64,000 nt of DNA, taken from Calvatia gigantea (Eukaryota; Basidiomycota; Agaricomycetes; Agaricales; Lycoperdaceae). A program made the translations under genes and the position numbers. Below the pieces are notes generated by a model, which was not told the origin of the DNA, did not search any database, and worked only from the letters and a program-made list of their open reading frames with translations. The stretch covers positions 955,501-1,019,500 of the forward strand of contig JACAAK010000010.1 of assembly GCA_025093985.1 (NCBI GenBank). Reading direction: 5' to 3'. Shown piece by piece: positions 58,398-64,000 of the stretch (position 1 is the stretch's first letter; the number at the start of each line of letters is the position of its first letter).

Positions 58398-59471
58398 CTA
58401 GTACCTGGTATAAGCTCCCTTGGCCTGTAAAACTGCCTGGACCCTCCTAGGCATACTCTCTATCAGATTCTGACACACTTCTGGTTCTATGTCATCCCAC
58501 TCCTTTTGTATCCTCTCCCATAGGGTATTCATGCTATCAGGAGGAGTATCATACTCTCCCAGCTTATTCTTGAGGTGAGTCCAGAGATGTTCAATGGGAT
58601 TAAGGTCTGGAGACTGTGGGGGCCATACCATAACCTCCAATTCAGACTCATCTAGCCAGTTTGTAGCCTTTTTGCTCTTGTGTTTGGGGTCATTGTCCTG
58701 TTGGAAGACCATATCCTCCTCATTCTTCCCATACCACCTGATGCTCCTCTTTAGTTCATCCCCCAAAATTTGAACATAAAGGTCAGCATCCATCTTCCCT
58801 TCAATTTTAGTGGCAAACCCCACTCCATCCCACAGCATACAACCCCAGATCATCACATTTCCTCCACCAAACTTGACTGTTCCCTCAACCAATCTATCAT
58901 TCAGCCCCTCTCCTGCCTTTTTCCATACCCAAACCCTTCCATCTGATCCAAACCGATTGATTTTGGACTCATCTGTCCAAATAACCCTCTTCCAGTCCTC
59001 CAGGGTCCAGTTAACATGTGCTTCTGCCCACTCCAACCTTTTCCTCCTATGGACAGCAGTAAGTTTAGGTCGTTTCCACTTGACTACAGCCTTCATTCCA
59101 GCTCCTCTGAGTGCCCTGCGCACTGTTTTGGTGGATACAGGCTGGGCAATAACATTTTGAAGTGATTTGGTGACTTGGGAGGCATTGTCAGCCTTGCGAG
59201 AGGTGATGAGGCGAACAGAATAGTGGATATCAGAGGGAGAAAGTTTAGATGGGCGGCCACCAACAGATTTGGAAAGTGTTGATCTATGTTTGGAGCGAAT
59301 CCTAGAAATAGTACTGACTCCCAGACCAGTAATAGAAGCAATATGATGAGCAGATTTCCCTTGGTCCAGGTAAGAGAGGACTCTATTGGTCTGAGTAGAG
59401 GAAAGAGAGCGCATATAGTTGTAAAGGTATAGTGGGGGAGTTAATTTGCACCTGAGAATAAGCACATCCAT
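58398..59471 (-). CDS. Tc1/mariner-family transposase, intact ORF
   Basis: 357 codons from ATG 59471; the internal Met at 59414 (MRSLSSTQTNRV) is an equally good start and places the helix-turn-helix at the N-terminus (ASITGLGVSTISRIRSKH). The DDE core is complete: Asp in VIWTDESK, Asp in QQDNDPKHKS and Glu in SPDLNPIEHLW, with 34 residues between the last two, i.e. DD34E as in Tc1. C-terminal MPRRVQAVLQAKGAY fits the family. Cut-and-paste transposition at TA targets is family knowledge. No CG dinucleotide occurs from 58364 to 58953, yet the frame is intact. Located between copy B and the copia integrase half. Confidence 0.9.
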   Translation of the reverse strand: MDVLILRCKLTPPLYLYNYMRSLSSTQTNRVLSYLDQGKSAHHIASITGLGVSTISRIRSKHRSTLSKSVGGRPSKLSPSDIHYSVRLITSRKADNASQVTKSLQNVIAQPVSTKTVRRALRGAGMKAVVKWKRPKLTAVHRRKRLEWAEAHVNWTLEDWKRVIWTDESKINRFGSDGRVWVWKKAGEGLNDRLVEGTVKFGGGNVMIWGCMLWDGVGFATKIEGKMDADLYVQILGDELKRSIRWYGKNEEDMVFQQDNDPKHKSKKATNWLDESELEVMVWPPQSPDLNPIEHLWTHLKNKLGEYDTPPDSMNTLWERIQKEWDDIEPEVCQNLIESMPRRVQAVLQAKGAYTRY

Positions 59472-59764
59472 TTATACATCACCCTACATGGTCACATGAT
59501 TTTATTTGTATTTATTTGATTGCAATAAACGAAGTCATGTGCTCAGAATTTGAGAGGGACAAAACTGTTCCAATGTACTTAAAATATTAATTAATTAATA
59601 ACTCCCCCAAAACAAAGGATTACATAATCATACTTTGCATATGATTAGATAAGATACTGGACTATCTACAATTAAATTAGGAAGTGCACAGCCACAGTAG
59701 TCCTTGAGTTATGAGCTGATCTTCTGAAAAGTTCAAAACATTGGAACGGTTTTGTCCCTTACTG
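59472..59764. mobile_element. Transposon end region with a 21 bp inverted repeat pair
   Basis: GGGACAAAACTGTTCC at 59556 (21 bp arm to 59576) is matched by its reverse complement at 59738-59758, 20 of 21 positions. Right of the second arm the sequence ends ACTG then TA (59765-59766), the usual Tc1 layout of CAGT next to a TA target duplication. Copia linker resumes directly after it. The two arms could delimit a 217 bp MITE or be the right end of the Tc1-like element; no clear left end was found. Confidence 0.6.
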
Positions 59765-59766
59765 TA

Positions 59767-61850
59767 CATCGTGAGATGTTGGATCATTGGTTTCAGGCAT
59801 GGGCGGCAGTTCCGGACGTGGAGGGAGCTGAAATGGAGGCATATCAAAGGGTTGTGGCGGATACCGCTCAGCACGAACTCTTTGCCTCACATATTCAGGA
59901 TGATTAGTCCTTGCTCTTCGTTCATGAATAATTTCGTCCGAAGGGGCATTGGCGCGTACGCGCTGCCTTTGCCTCTGCTGCTCTTGTCAGTGAGTCCGAT
60001 CTATTTCTCTTTCAATCGAAATTGGACGCCTATTTTCTCCATATGTATTACCCGGTCTAACAGGAGGCCTGCCTTGTCGTTCAGAACGACGTGGCTCTAC
60101 CTGATCAGAACCGACAGCACGACGTTTGGGAACAGGGATTGGGAATTCCTGGTTCTTGGTATCCCATATATCTCTGTCCACATGCCAATTATCACGTATA
60201 TCAGGCTCCTCCTCAACGGTTGTTCCACGCGAAGGTGGCGACTCAGATGGGGGAACCCAAGGTGGCATATTGCCAGGTGATGGCCGTCGTGAATCAATGC
60301 TGTAAGGCGGAGTAAAATCTCGCCTAGGTAAAGGAGGTGAGGGCGGAGAATATTTCGGTTTGAATGGTGGAGAAACCGGGGGTAACAGTACTGGATGATC
60401 AGGTGGAGGTGGAACAATTCCAGCGTCATCCGAAGATGGCGGAATAGGTGGTTCATTTCCTAATCCTGGTATAGGCAGATTTCTCTCTCCTCCGTGATTA
60501 GGCCGGTTACTGCTATCCAGCACTGAATCTGGGCATTTAGGGAAATATCCCTTGTCGAATAAGGCGTTCGGTGATATAAAGATCACGTTGCCTGCCGTGT
60601 GCCGCATAAAGACGTAGTTTTTACTGCCTTTGTATCCAAGAAAGATCATCATCTCAGATTTTGCGGACAATTTGTTTGGGCGGATCTCATCGGGTAGATA
60701 TACGTACGCGCCGCATCCAAACACACGGATATGGGACAGATTTGGTTTTTCCCTCGAATAACACTCAAAAGGTGTCTTCTACTGCAGACGCTGGACTGGT
60801 GTGCGATTATATAAATGCACAGCTGTGTTCAACGCAAATTCCCACCACAAGTCAGGTAGACATGCCTGTAGCCTTATAGCTTGGGCTTTCTTGTGTAGGG
60901 TGCGGTTCAGTCGCTCTGCTCTCCCATTCTGCTGATGCGTATAGGGAGCAGTGGTCTCGTGGGTAATTCCACGCGCCGCGAGTCCTGCCAATAACCTTTC
61001 ATTGACATACTCTCCTCCATTATCAGTGCGAAGTCGTTTGACTCGCATTCCGGAGAGGTTCTCTAATGCGCTGATTAGCTGAATTAGCTTCTCAGAAGCC
61101 TCAGACTTCTTTCGAAGGAGGACTATATGTGCGTGAGAAGAGAAGTCATCAAGGAACGTCATTGCCCATTTATATTTATGGTAGCTGATGACGGGCAGTT
61201 CCAGCAAGTCTGAGTGACATAGCTCAAAGACTGCGGTGGCTCGCTTGGAGTTAATCGGGAAGGGGTTATTATGCATTTTCCCCTTGGCACAGCCGTCGCA
61301 AATGCCTTTCCGAGTAGATGGCGTGGGAATCGACGCGATGCCTTCAACGTGCTTTGGAAGCTCGGAGAGCGCGCGATCCGAAGGGTGTCCCATTCGACGA
61401 TGCCAATCAATATAATCAAGTTGGCGTAATGTCAACGCTACTGGGTTCTCCTTGCTATTTTGCAAGACATACGTGTGCACTGTATGTACGTTGTTTTTGA
61501 ACAAACGATGAGGCCAGGCGGTCAATACAGCTCTTCCTGATTTATCACGGATGGTGGTCCCTTTAACGGTTGCCTCTAAAACATAGCCGTTCCGAAGAAT
61601 CTGGCCTGAGGACATTAACCGTTCTGTGATTTCTTTGATGTAGAAGACCAGCGCAATACATGAAGTAGCGCTCTTGGACTTTCCCTTGTCTGTCACGTCA
61701 TGCTGGAAAATCACAGACCCTCGTCCTGTCATTTCATAGATCCGGTTGCCAGCGGCTTGTATAAGCCCGAAATGGCCCATCTTAACCTCTGCGAAGAATC
61801 TGCTGCTGAATACGTTGCAGGTGTGTTCGTGCCCAGCGGGCTCTTAACGA
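59767..61850 (-). mobile_element. Ty1/copia gag-pre-integrase, integrase and linker fragment
   Basis: The minus-strand frame 60779-61780 has FGLIQAAGNRIYEMTGRG, then LDYIDWHRRMGHPSDRALSE with the HHCC zinc finger of gag-pre-integrase, and the integrase core (LPVISYHKYKWAMTFLDDFS, RLRTDNGGEYVNE, TAPYTHQQNGRAERLNRTLH). It stops at TAG (60778) where a Trp codon would be expected, then resumes in the same frame as VFGCGAYVYLPDEIRPNKLS and a Pro-rich linker to 59987, meets TGA, and continues as RQRQRVRANAPSDEIIHERR to the Tc1 end. Two nonsense codons therefore break it. The 5' part (gag, protease) and LTR are missing beyond ~61850. Confidence 0.85.
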
Positions 61851-62139
61851 CGTGCCTGGGTCCTCTCATTTCGTCTGTTCTGCAGAATAAATTGTGATTT
61901 TCCTGGGTGAAGCAATAGAATTCGAGGAGAGCGGAAGCAGGTTGACTCTAGTCCATCACCATTGAGGCCCTCTGGGAATTGAGCTATGTGGGGGGACAGC
62001 AGATAGTGAATACACATAGGTCCTAAACAAATCAGGAAACCCCCCTTGAAAAGGCGAGGGAGTGAGCGCCAGACAATCACAAAAAAAAGAAACGGTCCTT
62101 AGACGCCGTCCACTCTAGGACTCTCTTCTCTCCCAGCAC
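61851..62139. other. Spacer between copia fragment and P450 gene
   Basis: Short, no gene recognised; the 3' UTR of the P450 gene is expected here. Confidence 0.35.
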
Positions 62140-64000
62140 TCATACCTCCCTCCGCCTAAACCTCACCCTCGCATTCGTCGGTATAATTGTCACACCGGGT
62201 TTCCACTGCGGTAACCTCCTCTTCTGTTCCTCGAAATCCAACCCCATGAAATCTTCAGGTAGAAGAACTTCGTAACGTCGCACAATACTAGCGATGATGC
62301 AAATACTTTCTGTTATCGCGAAACGTTGCCCAATGCAACTTCTCGGTCCGCCCGAGAATGCAAGGACTGCAGAGTAGAATGGTCCCCCGTGAGTTAACCA
62401 GGATGGGTCTGAGAGTGGGGTACGTACATGCGTCTCGTGGCCATTTGTAGGTTTCTGTATCGATAAATCGTTCTGGTCTGAACGCCTCTACATCATCTCC
62501 CCAATGAATAGCTGGTAAAAACCATTGAGAACCCTTGACCGTGGAAAGATTGAAAATAGACTCACGATTCATATGCAAACCGAACACATCCAGCACACAT
62601 AAAGCGCCCCTCTGCACCGGCACATCCACCTCCTGCGTGACCGTAATTTTTCCCTCCGGTGACGTTTCAAACCGACGGGACCTGATACTTGTATCGTTCT
62701 GGGCTATTTTTCCGAGCCGAGCGACAGGTGGGCGAAGACGGAGAGTTTCATGGAGGACAGCCCATATAAATTTCTATTAGATCATGAGTGTGCTGGAGTT
62801 GGTGGAGAGGTCACAAAAGCTAACCAGTTGCGGGAGGTTATCTTTGTAAGCCTATTTTTAACAAAAATGTGAACATGTAGTGTTGTGAATCCAACAGACC
62901 ACTTACAGAGGAGGGAGCTACACGCGGAACGCCATCAGGATATACTTTGAAGGCTTCCTCAAAGACTCTCTGCTGGTACTCGGGATAGAGCGCGAGATAG
63001 ATAAAGACAAAGCACAGCGTATGTGCGGTCGTTTCTGGTGGAACTCGGAGTCAGATTGTGATCCGGTAAAACGGACTAGAAAGCCTACCATGACCTGCCA
63101 GGAAGAACAACTGCGGGAGTCTAAAATTATATGAGTCCAGAAAGGACAGGTGACTTACAAACATATTGGAGAACAACTCTCCGTCCGTCAAACTCTTATA
63201 CCCGGCCTTGCCCTCATCCCTCTCAAACGTCATATTTGCCTCTACCATATTCCTCAACAACGCAGCTCCATGAACGCTATCACTCCCATCCTCAGCCGCA
63301 CCCTGACGATGAACACCAAACCGATCCCTCGCCTGTGAAGCAACCTCCAACATATGACCCCTCAGATTCTCAAACGCATCCCTCGCTCTCAGCACCATCG
63401 GTCCAATTAAGGGCAGATAGACACCCCTTTCCGTTACTGCGTTCCAGATAAACCCCGGAGTGAGAATCCGAGGGAAGAGGAAATCAATAGAGCTGACGAC
63501 CGCTGGACTGAAGGCAACCTTATGTCCAGGGGGAGGTGTGCTGTTGACGTCTTCAGACCATGTAGAACGGCGACCGAAGCCTGCAGAGCCAATGACCAGA
63601 AGGGTGGCACGTGTCAAATCACGGAGGAGATCAATTTGGGCGCTGGTCCGCTGATTTGAGGTGGGTGTGGTAGAGATGACAACCGCATCAATTTCAGAAA
63701 ACCACTCGTTGACAACACGAGTGGTTTCGCGCCAGGCGAGTGCGTTGTTGGCTTCGTTGAAGGCTGACTTGGCTATGTCGCGGTGACGTTTCCATTCAGA
63801 ACCCTCAAGGCCGACGATGCTGGGACCGTATATATTGAGAGTCTCGTACTAAGAATACCCGTTGGTTATCGCCATTTTGGTAAATGGAAGCACTCACCGC
63901 TTCCACGTCCTTGGTGAATGTAAACCGATCTGAGGTGATGGCCTTGACTGCATCTGCATCTGCTAGCCAATACGTAGGCTGGGCGCCCCAAAAAATTGTT
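62140..64000 (-). CDS. Cytochrome P450 (C-terminal ~2/3, 5' end beyond the window)
   Basis: Minus-strand gene cut by the right edge. From the edge: QPTYWLADADAVKAITSDRF (~63950), EWKRHRDIAKSAFNEANNAL with the helix C WxxxR signature (~63800), ATLLVIGSAGFGRRSTW and the LLRNMVEANMTFERDE helix (~63230). LFFLAGH (~63100) begins the oxygen-binding I helix, LHETLRLRPPVARL contains ExxR (~62740), ERFID is the PERF-like motif, and AFSGGPRSCIGQRFAI is the heme loop with its Cys ligand (~62325). It ends IIPTNARVRFRRREV at 62140. At least five introns; no frame correction is needed in the parts checked. Membrane anchor and substrate unknown; fungal P450s of this type oxidise lipids or secondary metabolites. 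Confidence 0.9.

Overview
This looks like nuclear DNA of a mushroom-forming basidiomycete (Agaricomycete). The coding genes are broken by many 44-70 bp GT-AG introns. The gene families fit that group: an Agaricomycete-type BTB/POZ protein, a NACHT NTPase with the PPRCYPGTR lead-in, a Gln-rich bHLH factor, a fungal P450, and a Ty1/copia element. No prokaryotic operons, CRISPR arrays, tRNA or rRNA genes were recognised.

Layout. 1-1040 is part of a ~319 bp tandem repeat carrying palindromic TGACGTCA sites. 2521-4251 (-) is a low-complexity regulator-like gene. 4252-11904 is gene-poor. 11905-30011 holds conserved genes: a CFA20-domain protein (+), a BTB/POZ protein (-), 5-formyltetrahydrofolate cyclo-ligase (-), a C2H2 zinc-finger protein (+), an alpha/beta hydrolase (+), the PIG-P/GPI19 subunit of GPI-GlcNAc transferase (+), exonuclease 1 (-), a small conserved protein (-) and Pol I/III subunit RPC19 (+). 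30277-33201 holds an epoxide hydrolase (-) and an unrecognised Ser/Pro-rich protein (+). 35234-44803 holds a NACHT/STAND gene (+), a methyltransferase (-) and an intron-dense MSH6 (+), the last two divergently transcribed from a shared 340 bp promoter. 45970-50268 holds a secreted DD-peptidase-like protein and a bHLH regulator. 50456-64000 is dynamic: a 148 bp MITE, two paralogous membrane-protein genes (one decayed and CpG-stripped), two halves of a copia element, an intact Tc1/mariner-type transposase, and the 3' part of a cytochrome P450 gene that runs off the right edge.

Cross-cutting observation. Most long conserved genes need single-base frame corrections, and every correction I found is one EXTRA base (about 16, none a missing base), roughly half in homopolymers. 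Shorter genes splice cleanly without correction. This pattern suggests insertion-biased long-read sequence errors more than real gene loss, but MSH6 (four) and EXO1 (three), both mismatch-repair genes, are the worst hit, so it is worth resolving. Exon coordinates below come from reading frames, splice sites and remembered family conservation; no alignment was run.
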